Of a stretch of DNA of 32,987 nt, positions 25,805 through 32,987 are shown in pieces; within the stretch, counting starts at the first letter, position 1, and each line of letters starts with the position of its first letter. The notes beneath the pieces are model-generated. The model made no database searches. It worked only from the letters and a program-made list of their open reading frames with translations, and had not been told where the DNA came from. Source of the stretch: Candidatus Auribacterota bacterium (lineage in GTDB: Bacteria > Auribacterota > Tritonobacteria > UBA1439); contig JAPLCX010000036.1 in assembly GCA_026392035.1 (NCBI GenBank), forward strand, positions 1-32,987, written 5' to 3'. The position numbers were made by a program, and so were the translations under genes.

Positions 25805-28492
25805 CTAGCGAGGGCTTTTCAGCTCAGCGGGATAGTGCTTTAGTGCAATCACGGCGCTCCTCAAGGCTTGAGCGGCAGCATCGCATTCGTCAGCGCTGGG
25901 TGCTGGCGCGGCGCGGTCACGCAGCTCATTGAATGAGAGAGGATCGCCGAAACGAACGCGAACCGATACGGGCCTCGGGAACCATGTGCCCGGTCCCCAT
26001 GCGCGGTGCGCGCCGCTGATGTACGCGGGGACGATCACTGCACCCGATTCCCTGGCGAGAATTGCGACGCCTTTCTTGAATTCCTGCACATCCCCGCTGA
26101 TGCTCCGGGCGCCTTCGGGAAATACGCAGAGCACTTTTCCATTATCGAGGACATAATGAGAAGCCTGCAACGTTTCTATGATATTGCGCGCCGCATCCAC
26201 CGGAATAATTCTCAACGCCCTCAGCATGTGTTTGAGTATCGGCACCTCAAAGTAGTTGTGAAGCCCGAGAAAGAAAATGCGGAACTTATGAGACAGCGGC
26301 AGCGCGCAGAAGACGATAAAACCATCGAGGTAGCTCGTGTGGTTGGGACAGATGATGAAGCCGCCTTTGGGGAAATGCTCCCGACCCGTGACCCGGAGCC
26401 TAAAATAAAGTTTTAGAGCCAACCAGAATACCAGCGCCCCCGAGAATGTCAGCAGGCTTGAAAACACACCGCCCCTGATGTGTATTTTATCCCTCAACTC
26501 AAGGGGATGTCCCGCCTTCAAGATCTCCCTCCATGATCTCTCCTCCCAGGCTTCGTCGGATATCCCTTTTGGGGCCGTGCGCTCAACAGAGGAGATCAGC
26601 TCTCCCACCGTAAGCGCGCGCAGGAATCCCTCTTCTTCCAGGGTGATCGCGCCTTCCTTCTCGATAGCGCCCATGAGCGAGACGCGGCCGAGCGAATCAA
26701 TGCCCAGGTCAAGCTCGAGCTGGTCGGAGAGGGAGATATGTTCCCTGCCTGTTTCCCGCTGCAATATCTTTCGAACCATTTCGCCCATTATGGAGAGCGG
26801 TTCTTCAGGGCGCGCCACGCGGGCACCCGCGATTTTTCTCTTCAGCTCTTCCCTGTAGATGCCGATAACTTCCTGGCGCTTCACCTTGCCCAGGCGCGTC
26901 TTGGGGAGCCCGTCAACGAGCACGAAATCCTTGAGCCGCTTGTATGGGGGGAGGTGTTCCCCGGCGTATTCGAGATCCCATTTCACATGGTCGCGTATAT
27001 TTGCCTCACCGATTTTTCTAAAATAATCGAGGTCGGGGACTACCGCACCCACCAGTATTTCTCCACGCTCATCAATGAATACGCATAGCTCCTTTATTGA
27101 GCGCACGGTTCCGTAGTGCGCCTCCACCTCTTCAGCGGATACTTTTTTGCCCGAGGAGAGAACAATGAGCTCCTTGATCCTCCCTTCAATGAAGAGAAAA
27201 CCTTGACTGTCGAACCGGCCAAGATCGCCGCTGTGAAACCATCCGTCTTCGAGAGCCTCGCGTGTTGCCGCCTCATCCTGAAAATATCCCTGCATCACAT
27301 TGTCGCCTTTGATCAGGACCTCTCCGATGCCCTTCTCATCCGGGTTGAGGATGCGTATCGAAACGCCGGGGATCGCTTGCCCCACCGAGCCGAGGCATTC
27401 CTTCCCGGGGTGGTTCATTGTTGCGACCGGAGCAGTTTCCGTCAAGCCGTAGCCCTCGAGCACAGGGAACCCCCAGGTGAAGAAATCGCGCGCGATCCGC
27501 GCATCCAAGTGCGCCCCCCCGCAGACGAAGTAACGGAACCCCTTTCCGGTCACTGCCCTCAATTTCCGGAGGAGAGGCCCCTCAGGATTGACGCCGGCAA
27601 TACGTTTGATGCGCCATCCGCATCCCAACGTGAGGCGGAGGAGGCATCTGACCGGCCTGGGCATTTGTCTCAAACGGTCGGTAATGGCTTTATGAAGAAG
27701 CTGGAGAACCTGCGGTGTAACTGCAAATATGGTCACTGACTGCTCGTTGAGACAATGCAAGATCGTTTCCACCTTGAGGGTGGCGACATAGGTGATCCTG
27801 GCTCTGGAGAAGAGAGGAGCGATAAGGGTAATCATAAAGGGGAATACATGGTGGAGCGGCAGGATGGAGAGGAAGTTGTCGCCCGGCTGGATGTAGTTGA
27901 GCTGCGCGAGGCTGTCAAAGTTTGATAGAAAATTCTTATGCGTGAGCATTACCCCTTTGGGGGGACCCGTGGTGCCTGAGGTGAAGATGATCGACGCAAT
28001 GTCGTGCGGCGTCGCAGATGGCAGGTCAATCTCCTCATCATCAGAGGAAAGGATCGACGAGAGCGTGACCGCCTTTTCATCCACGGCGTGTTGCGCGCCG
28101 ACGAGAATGAGCGCCTCAAGGAATTGGAGGCTGCCGATATGCTCGAGCGATATTTTCTCAGACGCGCAGAGCACCCGGCTCATGGTGCGGCTCAGCAGCT
28201 CTCTCATTTCATCCGATCCTGCCTGTGCGTCTATGGGCACCGCAATTGCCCCGGAGAGGAGGATCCCGAAATAGCAGATCGACCACTCAGGGAGATTCTC
28301 CATGGCAAGGGCGACCCGGTCCCCCTTCCTGATCCCCTGGCGGCAGAGCCAGCGTGCCACTTTTTGCGCGGAGTGGTAGAGCTGTCCGTACATCCAGTTG
28401 CTCACGGAGTCGCCGTCGCGCATGAGCATCGCGACAGCCTCGGGAGACTCTAGTGCGATGCGCGAGAATTTTGAGGTGAGGGTCTCGGCCAT
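25805..28492 (-). CDS. Acyl-AMP ligase / acyl carrier / 1-acylglycerol-phosphate acyltransferase fusion
   Basis: The 895-residue protein joins three activities. Residues 1-550 form an AMP-forming ligase with IIFTSGTTGPPKG (168-180), GYGLTET (347-353), SGDLGR (421-426), GRIKELIV (437-444) and a likely catalytic lysine near 536. Residues 565-640 form a carrier domain with LDLGIDSLG, the phosphopantetheine site being S600. Residues 690-870 form a PlsC acyltransferase with NHTSYLD (H718, D723) and FPEGARS (791-797), preceded by a hydrophobic stretch (677-697) that may bind the membrane. It could activate a free fatty acid, hold it on its own carrier and transfer it to a lysophospholipid, like Aas but with a built-in ACP. 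An extended -10 sits just before the ATG. Confidence 0.88.
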   Translation of the reverse strand: MAETLTSKFSRIALESPEAVAMLMRDGDSVSNWMYGQLYHSAQKVARWLCRQGIRKGDRVALAMENLPEWSICYFGILLSGAIAVPIDAQAGSDEMRELLSRTMSRVLCASEKISLEHIGSLQFLEALILVGAQHAVDEKAVTLSSILSSDDEEIDLPSATPHDIASIIFTSGTTGPPKGVMLTHKNFLSNFDSLAQLNYIQPGDNFLSILPLHHVFPFMITLIAPLFSRARITYVATLKVETILHCLNEQSVTIFAVTPQVLQLLHKAITDRLRQMPRPVRCLLRLTLGCGWRIKRIAGVNPEGPLLRKLRAVTGKGFRYFVCGGAHLDARIARDFFTWGFPVLEGYGLTETAPVATMNHPGKECLGSVGQAIPGVSIRILNPDEKGIGEVLIKGDNVMQGYFQDEAATREALEDGWFHSGDLGRFDSQGFLFIEGRIKELIVLSSGKKVSAEEVEAHYGTVRSIKELCVFIDERGEILVGAVVPDLDYFRKIGEANIRDHVKWDLEYAGEHLPPYKRLKDFVLVDGLPKTRLGKVKRQEVIGIYREELKRKIAGARVARPEEPLSIMGEMVRKILQRETGREHISLSDQLELDLGIDSLGRVSLMGAIEKEGAITLEEEGFLRALTVGELISSVERTAPKGISDEAWEERSWREILKAGHPLELRDKIHIRGGVFSSLLTFSGALVFWLALKLYFRLRVTGREHFPKGGFIICPNHTSYLDGFIVFCALPLSHKFRIFFLGLHNYFEVPILKHMLRALRIIPVDAARNIIETLQASHYVLDNGKVLCVFPEGARSISGDVQEFKKGVAILARESGAVIVPAYISGAHRAWGPGTWFPRPVSVRVRFGDPLSFNELRDRAAPAPSADECDAAAQALRSAVIALKHYPAELKSPR

Positions 28493-28498
28493 GGACCC

Positions 28499-28507
28499 AT
28501 TATAGCA
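28499..28507 (-). promoter_or_regulatory. Extended -10 promoter, probably giving a leaderless mRNA
   Basis: On the minus strand TGCTATAAT is a perfect extended -10. Only six bases separate it from the ATG of the fusion enzyme at 28492, so transcription would start at or next to the initiation codon. No Shine-Dalgarno fits in that space. No strong -35 is visible. Confidence 0.5.
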
Positions 28508-28538
28508 CAGGTGCGAACCAGCGATCCGCGGCTGGGTG

Positions 28539-28751
28539 CTACGGCTTTCTCTTCAACACCCTCCCCGCTCGTCCGCCGGTCGGAACTCCCCTTACCATCG
28601 CCGGCACGCCGTTGATCATGACATACTCAATCCTCTGGGAGTATTGGAACCAATCCTGTGGAGTGGAGATGTCCCTGATCTTGTGAGGATCGAAGATAGT
28701 GATGTCGGCATAATAGCCCGGAACGAGACGGCTCTTTTTCGATTGCGGTGA
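28539..28751 (-). pseudogene. C-terminal remnant of an N-acyl-D-amino-acid deacylase-type amidohydrolase
   Basis: The open minus frame from 28751 to TAG 28539-28541 encodes RLVPGYYADITIFDP, RIEYVMINGVPAMVRG and TGGRAGRVLKRKP. This is the final segment of D-aminoacylase/amidohydrolase-3 proteins, where the composite domain closes. The catalytic barrel is absent: the frame is shut upstream by TGA at 28752-28754. Another minus frame there reads SEHVICHYDWYVDVITAIEK, which I do not recognise. No start codon or Shine-Dalgarno serves the remnant. It is a decayed relic. Confidence 0.65.
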
Positions 28752-28754
28752 TCA

Positions 28755-29113
28755 CGTCCACATACCAATCATAATGACAGATGACGTGCTCGCTGAATGC
28801 GAGGTGCGATCCTTGAAATCAGCGCGAAGTTTTTGTAAAATACATAGATAAATCCTTTGAGGGCTGTGCACTCATAATGCGGGCCAGTTCAACTGCTGCA
28901 TTTTGTAATAATCGATTAAGCAATTGCCTCAAAGCGAATCATGCAATTGGGTGCAGATAAACGATCATGCGGGGGAGTTCCAATTCAGTTGTGACATAAT
29001 AGCCTCATTCACAGAAGGTTAGATTAACAAATGTTTTACTGTGAGCATTGCCTCGCCGTGGCATGCATTTTGCTTGTTTATTGGCTGGACATAATGCAGA
29101 AAGGCGGTGTGAT
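28755..29113. other. Gene-poor spacer
   Basis: This 360-bp AT-richer stretch separates the amidohydrolase relic from the small exported proteins. A minus-strand frame at about 28755-28830 could be another gene fragment but matches no family I know. No RNA gene or convincing promoter was found. Confidence 0.4.
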
Positions 29114-29428
29114 ATGAAAAGATTGTTGTTGTCGGCATTCGTGTGCGCGGTTATCTGTGCTGCAGGCGCGGTGGTGGCGGAGCATCACGGGGGCGGGCCT
29201 TATCATAGCCGGCATGGATACCGGGGAGGCTACTATCATGGTTATCACCCGTATTACTATAGGTATCCTCGCTATAGGCCATATTACTATGCGCCTTATT
29301 ATTATCCGAACTATTATCCGCAGCCGTATTACTATCCCTACACATATTCCTATCCTGCTCCTTACTATAGCCAGGAGAGTTACCCGGTGTACGATACGGA
29401 TACCTATGCTGTCCCGTCAGGCGATTGA
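29114..29428 (+). CDS. Small secreted tyrosine/proline-rich protein
   Basis: The 104-residue protein has a clean signal peptide (MKRLLLSAFVCAVICAAGAV, cleavage probably near VVA-EHH). The rest is dominated by Tyr, Pro, His and Gly (HGYRGGYYHGYHPYYYRYP and repeated PYYY/YYYP). Such sequences are intrinsically disordered envelope proteins that may cross-link or coat the cell. No catalytic domain is present. A longer in-frame start at 29048 would mask the signal peptide, so the ATG at 29114 is chosen. Two more small genes follow on the same strand. Confidence 0.65.
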   Translation: MKRLLLSAFVCAVICAAGAVVAEHHGGGPYHSRHGYRGGYYHGYHPYYYRYPRYRPYYYAPYYYPNYYPQPYYYPYTYSYPAPYYSQESYPVYDTDTYAVPSGD

Positions 29429-29491
29429 TGATTGCTTGCGTGTGACTGGGCAGCGCTCGCAGGATGTGCTACGGTGCCAACTGAGGTGATT

Positions 29492-29914
29492 GTGAAACGT
29501 CCCGTCATCATGGCATTCCTCGTTCTGATGTCCTGCGCCTTCGCCGGAGAAAAAGAATCCACCTACGCTGGTCAAAAATCCCATGATAAATCACGCGAGC
29601 CGTACTGGTATTCTTCCGAAACCGCCCCATGGTACGATTCATACGGACGTCTCCAGCATGGTTACGAGGACGCACCGATGAAGAACTATCCCGCGGGGAA
29701 GGAACCGTATTACTACCAGAGCGAAAGTGCGCCTTGGTACGACTCCTATGGTAGGCTCAGGCAGGGCCCACAGGCTACGGATACAAAAACTTATTCACCG
29801 GGGAAAGAATCGTACTACCACTACAGCGATTCCACCCCCTGGTACGATTCCTACGGAAGGCTGCGCTATGGCCCCAAGGGCATTCCGGCCGACGAGTATC
29901 ACAAAAGCCAGTGA
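29492..29914 (+). CDS. Small secreted protein with three PWYDSYGRL repeats
   Basis: From the GTG at 29492, preceded by GAGGTG, the protein has 140 residues and a signal peptide (VIMAFLVLMSCAFA-GEK). The mature part holds three repeats of about 33 residues, each ending in [AT]PWYDSYGRL[QR] and separated by KxYxxGKExYYY linkers. The spacing is regular and the core identical, which implies recent duplication or strong selection. I know no named family with this unit. It follows the tyrosine-rich gene by 63 bp and may act with it at the surface. An upstream in-frame start at 29432 would hide the signal sequence. Confidence 0.65.
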   Translation: MKRPVIMAFLVLMSCAFAGEKESTYAGQKSHDKSREPYWYSSETAPWYDSYGRLQHGYEDAPMKNYPAGKEPYYYQSESAPWYDSYGRLRQGPQATDTKTYSPGKESYYHYSDSTPWYDSYGRLRYGPKGIPADEYHKSQ

Positions 29915-29937
29915 AATCCAGAAGGAGGGTTTAATCA

Positions 29938-30183
29938 ATGAGTAAGAAAAAGAACAATCATATGCCGCCCAAAAAACCCAAGCCGGATCCGCCCACAGAT
30001 GAGAAGTGCTCCGTCCCTCCCGACATGGATGGTAAGAGCAAGCCGGTGGACCCCAAGCCACCCGAAGAGAATGAGGAGGGCGATGTGGGGACCTCCAGCC
30101 CCCCTGACAGCGAGTTCTTTCCTGAAATAGACCATGGGGAGGACGAGTTAACCAAATTTCTCATATCGATAGGTTGGCTATAG
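29938..30183 (+). CDS. Small hydrophilic proline-rich acidic protein
   Basis: The 81-residue protein has a strong Shine-Dalgarno (AGGAGGG at about 29921-29927) and lies 23 bp after the repeat protein, so it is probably co-transcribed. The N-terminus is basic (MSKKKNNHMPPKKPKPDPP), the middle is rich in Pro, Glu and Asp, and the end is amphipathic (DELTKFLISIGWL). It has no signal peptide and no known domain. Its function is unknown. Confidence 0.55.
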   Translation: MSKKKNNHMPPKKPKPDPPTDEKCSVPPDMDGKSKPVDPKPPEENEEGDVGTSSPPDSEFFPEIDHGEDELTKFLISIGWL

Positions 30184-30448
30184 CTTAATAGCGCGGGGCA
30201 TTGCCAACCAATTCGCTTATTTTCACTCTTGAAAAACATCAGGTAGAGTAGGGAACAGGATTGATCTGATTTAGGTTCAGCTTGTCTGTATCCGCCGTTT
30301 CTCCCGCCTTGGCGGGATGCCCGTATAGCTTTCCCGTTTCAGTTTTCCTGCTCCCCCTCATCATCCCGCTTAGCGGGACAGTTTTCTCCCGCCATGGCGG
30401 GACGTTCCGAGCACCTTCGTCCTGAGGCATTCGCTATCGCCTTCCAGG
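30184..30448. repeat. Gene-free spacer with three CCCGC...GCGGG hairpins
   Basis: The spacer contains TCCCGCCTTGGCGGGA (about 30302-30317), TCCCGCTTAGCGGGA (30365-30379) and TCCCGCCATGGCGGGA (30387-30402), each a near-perfect 6-7 bp stem with a 2-4 base centre. Related TCCCGC...GCGGGAT palindromes appear at 31247-31263 and around 32283-32316. They look like one family of short mobile or REP-type palindromes. No gene is visible. Confidence 0.6.
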
Positions 30449-31060
30449 GAGGCTCTTGCTTGGCCTTCAGGTATAGCTTCGGCTGTAAGCTTCTGATACT
30501 TTCAGGAGTTTTTAGCCTTATCGGCAATCTTCACTCTTGGCTTACGTGGAAAGCATGGTGCAAGTCGTGCCCCTTCCCGCAGCCGCACCTGCCGGCATTC
30601 GGAGCAAGTTTTGCTGTCTTGCTCCTCTGGCGGTACTAGGAGCACTTCCGACTCCCTTTTAGACCTGGGGGAATTTCGGCTCAGCCTTATATCCACCGGT
30701 TGATCCCAGCTCGATCATCTAACGGGGTCTCCCGCACTTCACCATTCGCCCCTTCCTGCGTGTCGCTCCTGCTACTCCGGGGGATCTATCGGCTCCGGCC
30801 TGTTCATGTGGAACCGCAAGCGGCGGCCTTCTCCCTTTGACCACGGGATCGGCATCCCCTACCAAAATTTCGGAGCTACCTATGGATTTACTTTCGTTAC
30901 AACCTGTCTCGTCACCGGGATTGCCAGGGTGTCAGAGAACCGGCGCTTTGGGTTACCCCTCACTCCTCTCTCAAGCTACCGGGGTGCACAGGCAATTTCC
31001 CGGACGGGACTTCAACCCGTTGGCCGAATGACTATTGCGGCATACGGTTCGGACCACGAT
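30449..31060 (-). mobile_element. Group II intron remnant: 5' ribozyme region and start of the maturase only
   Basis: On the minus strand, TTG at 30527 begins LPIRLKTPESIRSLQPKLYL and KAKQEP. This is the standard N-terminus of bacterial group II intron reverse transcriptase/maturases, and it breaks off at about 30449 before the RT domain. About 530 bases upstream of it are G+C-rich, gene-free and highly structured, as expected for domains I-III preceding an ORF in domain IV. The RT, maturase and endonuclease parts are missing, and I could not identify domains V and VI, so the element is dead. The 5' boundary near 31060 is an estimate because no clear GUGYG end was found. Confidence 0.65.
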
Positions 31061-31202
31061 ATCTTCTTGAGTGAGCGTGAATTAGGTAGATTTCAGGCCT
31101 TAAAATAGGCTTTAGACACGATTTTTGGGCCTGGAAATCGCCTGTAAGAAATGAAGAATCAGAGTCTATACCATGACTATTGACTGGAGAACCTGAGGAG
31201 CA

Positions 31203-31287
31203 CCGGCGCGGATGCGCAACACGTCGTGCGTTCGCCCCCTGCCTCGTCCCGCAGTTAGCGGGATCGCCGCTCAATTCCGTTGTTAGT
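31203..31287. repeat. attC-like repeat, copy 1
   Basis: The repeat starts CCGGCGCGGATGCGC and contains the palindrome TCCCGCAGTTAGCGGGAT. It ends with CGCCGCTCAATTCCGTTGTT followed by AGTC. The right end resembles the integron attC right-half consensus ending in GTTRRRY. Two further copies follow at 31900 and 32244. It lies 50 bp before the BrnT gene. The matching left core (RYYYAAC) was not found. Confidence 0.5.
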
Positions 31288-31328
31288 CGCGGAAAAACGG
31301 GATTGAGATGGGAGGCGGAATACGGTAG

Positions 31329-31603
<275 letters not shown>

Positions 31604-31620
<17 letters not shown>

Positions 31621-31834
31621 ATCCCTTCAGAGAGACGAATTGCGCCCGGAATACGATCTTTCAGGGCTGAAGGGGGGCATCCGTGGGAAATACGCCAAGC
31701 GCTATCGCGCAGGGACGAATCTCGTACGACTTGAACGCGATGTCGCACGGGTTTTCACGGACGATGTTTCAGTCAACAAGGCCCTTTGTTCCCTGATCAG
31801 AGTGGCTGAGGCACAGGTTCCTTACACTCATTAG
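31604..31834 (+). CDS. Antitoxin-like partner of the BrnT gene
   Basis: The 76-residue protein (ATG at 31604; an in-frame GTG at 31589 is possible) carries RPEYDLSGLKGGIRGKYAKR, followed by YRAGTNLVRLERDVARVF and DDVSVNKALCSLI. This is a small protein family commonly found directly after BrnT-type toxins. The last third resembles a ribbon-helix-helix/BrnA-like dimerisation segment. It overlaps the toxin by 17 bp, which is typical for toxin-antitoxin pairs. It is intact even though the toxin frame is broken. Confidence 0.7.
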
Positions 31835-31899
31835 TCGAGGGTGATGGACTAGCCATTCGAGCGGACGACCCCTCCATTCGTCTAGGGGCTGCCGCCTTG

Positions 31900-31992
31900 C
31901 CGGCGCGGATGCGCGAACGAGGCCAGCGCAAACGCTGGAGCCTTGCCGCTGATCCGGGCTGTTCAGCGCGACCGCAGGGGGTTGCGCTGAAC
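31900..31992. repeat. attC-like repeat, degenerate copy 2
   Basis: It shares CCGGCGCGGATGCGCGAACG with copy 3 and retains TTGCCGCTGATCCGGG as a diverged right end, without the GTTAG core. Two hairpins are embedded: CCAGCG...CGCTGG (31923-31938) and GTTCAGCGC (31961-31969) with GCGCTGAAC (31984-31992). It lies between the antitoxin gene and the 36-residue basic protein. Confidence 0.5.
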
Positions 31993-32040
31993 GGGGCTCG
32001 CGGCGAAAAGATGAGGGACAACGGGAAAAGGAGGTGCGCA

Positions 32041-32151
32041 ATGGGAGACAAAGGCAGGAAGGATAAGGACAAGGGTCGGAAACAGAAGATAAACAAACAG
32101 GAACAAAAGGCAAAAAGGGAGCTGGAGAAGCAACAGAGAAAAACCCCTTGA
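32041..32151 (+). CDS. 36-residue lysine-rich basic protein
   Basis: The protein MGDKGRKDKDKGRKQKINKQ and its tail (EQKAKRELEKQQRKTP) is almost entirely Lys, Arg, Gln, Asp and Glu, probably helical or disordered. AAGGAGGT five to six bases before the ATG is the best Shine-Dalgarno in this part of the window, which argues for a translated gene. Similar short MGDKG-K-rich proteins occur in many bacterial genomes without known function; nucleic-acid binding is a guess. It sits between attC-like copies 2 and 3 like a single-gene cassette. Confidence 0.6.
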   Translation: MGDKGRKDKDKGRKQKINKQEQKAKRELEKQQRKTP

Positions 32152-32243
32152 CAGAAAGCATGGCGCGGTGTGCGCCTCACCCATACTGTCAACATCGTCG
32201 GGTGGCGCGGGGTCAAATCTTTATCCTTGACAATCGGGCTTTT

Positions 32244-32341
32244 CCGGCGCGGATGCGCGAACGCTTTCGCTCCGTACCGCGTCCCGCTCTTGCCTACCGG
32301 CAGGCAGACAGCGGGATTGCCGCTCAATTCCGGCGTTAGTT
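32244..32341. repeat. attC-like repeat, copy 3
   Basis: The most complete copy. It has CCGGCGCGGATGCGCGAACG, then a hairpin formed by CCCGCTCTTGCCT and AGGCAGACAGCGGG around ACCGGC. It ends GCCGCTCAATTCCGGCGTTA followed by GTT. The end matches the attC right-half consensus GCSGCTKANCTCVRRCGTTRRRY at all but three positions. The next start codon follows 13 bases after the core, as in integron cassettes. A left R'' core was not found. Confidence 0.55.
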
Positions 32342-32354
32342 GGTATAAATACAT

Positions 32355-32552
32355 ATGTCACAACTATCCATCCATGCAGTCACGGGCGCCTTCGGATACT
32401 CTGGAAAATACATGGCTCAGCGACTTTTAGGCAAAGGACATAAAGTTATAACGCTCACCAACTCTCGATGCCGCAAAAACCCTTTTGGCCCAAAAATACA
32501 GGCATACCCCTTTAATTTCAATGATCCAGATGCACTTAGAGCTTATCCGTAA
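32355..32552 (+). pseudogene. NAD(P)-binding epimerase, N-terminal fragment cut by IS5-family insertion
   Basis: The 65-codon frame begins MSQLSIHAVTGAFGYSGKYM, giving the Rossmann motif GAFGYSG, and continues with KVITLTNS and IQAYPFNFNDPDALR. This is the start of an atypical short-chain dehydrogenase (NmrA/complex-I-assembly-like epimerase). The fold is cut after about 60 residues where IS5-like sequence begins near 32539, so the last codons and stop come from the insertion. The substrate cannot be inferred. It follows attC-like copy 3 like the third cassette of an array. Confidence 0.7.
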
Positions 32553-32987
32553 ATAAATAGTTGCACTGATTGGGGCATAATGATAACCTTCCTGCATGAA
32601 CATTACATATTCGTGGGAAGTGTCGGACGCGCTCTGGGAAAAAGCTGAGCCATTGATTCCGCGGCGGAAGCGAGAGAAGGGGCGGAAATATAAAAGGCGT
32701 CCGGGAGGAGGACGCAAGCCGCTGGATTCGCGGAAGATATTTGCGGGGATCGTGTATGTATTGCGCACGGGATGCCAGTGGAAGGCGTTACCCAAAGAGC
32801 GGTTTGGTAGCGCAAGCTCAGTGCACAAATACTTCTTGGAATGGAAGAAGCAGGGGGTTTTCGTTCGGCTGTGGCGCAAAGGACTGGCGGAATACGATGA
32901 AATGGAGGGCATAGCCTGGGCTTGGCAAAGCATAGACGGAGGCATGGTCAAAGCGCCTCTGGCGAAAGAAGCCGTCGGGCCAAACCC
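32539..32987 (+). mobile_element. IS5-family insertion sequence, left part
   Basis: The left end is inferred at about 32539, where homology to the epimerase ceases (GAGCTTATCCGTAAATAA). The preceding TTA may be part of a target duplication. The right end is beyond the window, so the terminal repeats cannot be compared. Confidence 0.6.
32596..32987 (+). CDS. IS5-family transposase, N-terminal part (runs off the window)
   Basis: The open frame of 130 codons reads SDALWEKAEPLIPRRKREKG, PGGGRKPLDSRKIFAGIVYV, LRTGCQWKALPKERFG and VHKYFLEWKKQGVF, then reaches AWQSIDGGMVKAP. The first block is the DUF4096 helix-turn-helix region of IS5/IS427-like transposases. SIDGG holds the first catalytic aspartate of the DDE domain. 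The remaining DDE residues lie outside. It sits 57 bp inside the inferred left end of the element. Confidence 0.88.
   Translation, partial: MNITYSWEVSDALWEKAEPLIPRRKREKGRKYKRRPGGGRKPLDSRKIFAGIVYVLRTGCQWKALPKERFGSASSVHKYFLEWKKQGVFVRLWRKGLAEYDEMEGIAWAWQSIDGGMVKAPLAKEAVGPN

Noticed and set aside
30394-31108. Several open frames on both strands at 30.4-31.1 kb
   Set aside because: They fall in the structured RNA part of the group II intron remnant, where long open frames are a composition effect.
31797-32354. 185-codon minus-strand frame across the repeat region
   Set aside because: It is a translation of attC-like copies and the reverse of the 36-residue gene; it has no domain and no Shine-Dalgarno.

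Overview
The window looks like a contig from an uncultivated anaerobic bacterium that uses the Wood-Ljungdahl (reductive acetyl-CoA) pathway. The bacterial-type acetyl-CoA synthase (727 residues), both corrinoid iron-sulfur protein subunits, a corrinoid activator, a glucan phosphorylase, and an AMP-ligase/ACP/acyltransferase fusion would suit Omnitrophota or a related candidate phylum. No rRNA or single-copy marker is present, so the phylum is a guess. The window starts inside one transposase and stops inside another, as contigs often do when assembly breaks at insertion sequences.

Positions 1-8724 are read leftwards. After an IS1634-like transposase fragment come, in transcription order, a core MetE-like methyltransferase, acsB, a broken four-helix-bundle gene, acsD, acsC and a RACo-type activator. 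This reads as one operon. Methyl groups carried by AcsCD can go to acetyl-CoA on AcsB or, by inference, to homocysteine through the short MetE protein. RACo would reactivate oxidised corrinoid. A CooC/AcsF-like nickel ATPase lies apart at 20336-21106. No CODH catalytic subunit and no acsE are visible.

Positions 9125-21759 hold chromosomal metabolism: alpha-glucan phosphorylase; rmd and gmd (GDP-rhamnose-type sugar synthesis); metX-metW (overlapping start and stop); a nucleotidyltransferase; an SAH/MTA-deaminase-type amidohydrolase; a TIM-barrel isomerase; the nickel ATPase; and an exported protein. Core MetE, MetX, MetW and the amidohydrolase together suggest methionine/SAM-cycle functions spread over 17 kb.

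From about 22 kb the gene content turns accessory and decayed. It holds a lamin-tail-domain protein cut at both ends, a methyltransferase stub, an intracellular trypsin-like protease, the 895-residue fusion enzyme, an amidohydrolase tail, and three small ORFs, two of them exported and tyrosine-rich. These are followed by a truncated group II intron, then BrnT/antitoxin, a 36-residue basic protein and a truncated epimerase separated by three copies of an attC-like repeat, and finally an IS5-family element.

The strongest unexplained signal is in the spacers. Many intergenic gaps carry a long imperfect inverted repeat whose arms are themselves degenerate strings of short words. The word differs from spacer to spacer, and the structures occur in tandem, convergent and divergent gaps alike. 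Several genes take their stop codon, and sometimes their last residues, from such repeats. A MITE-like element between acsC and the activator gene does the same.
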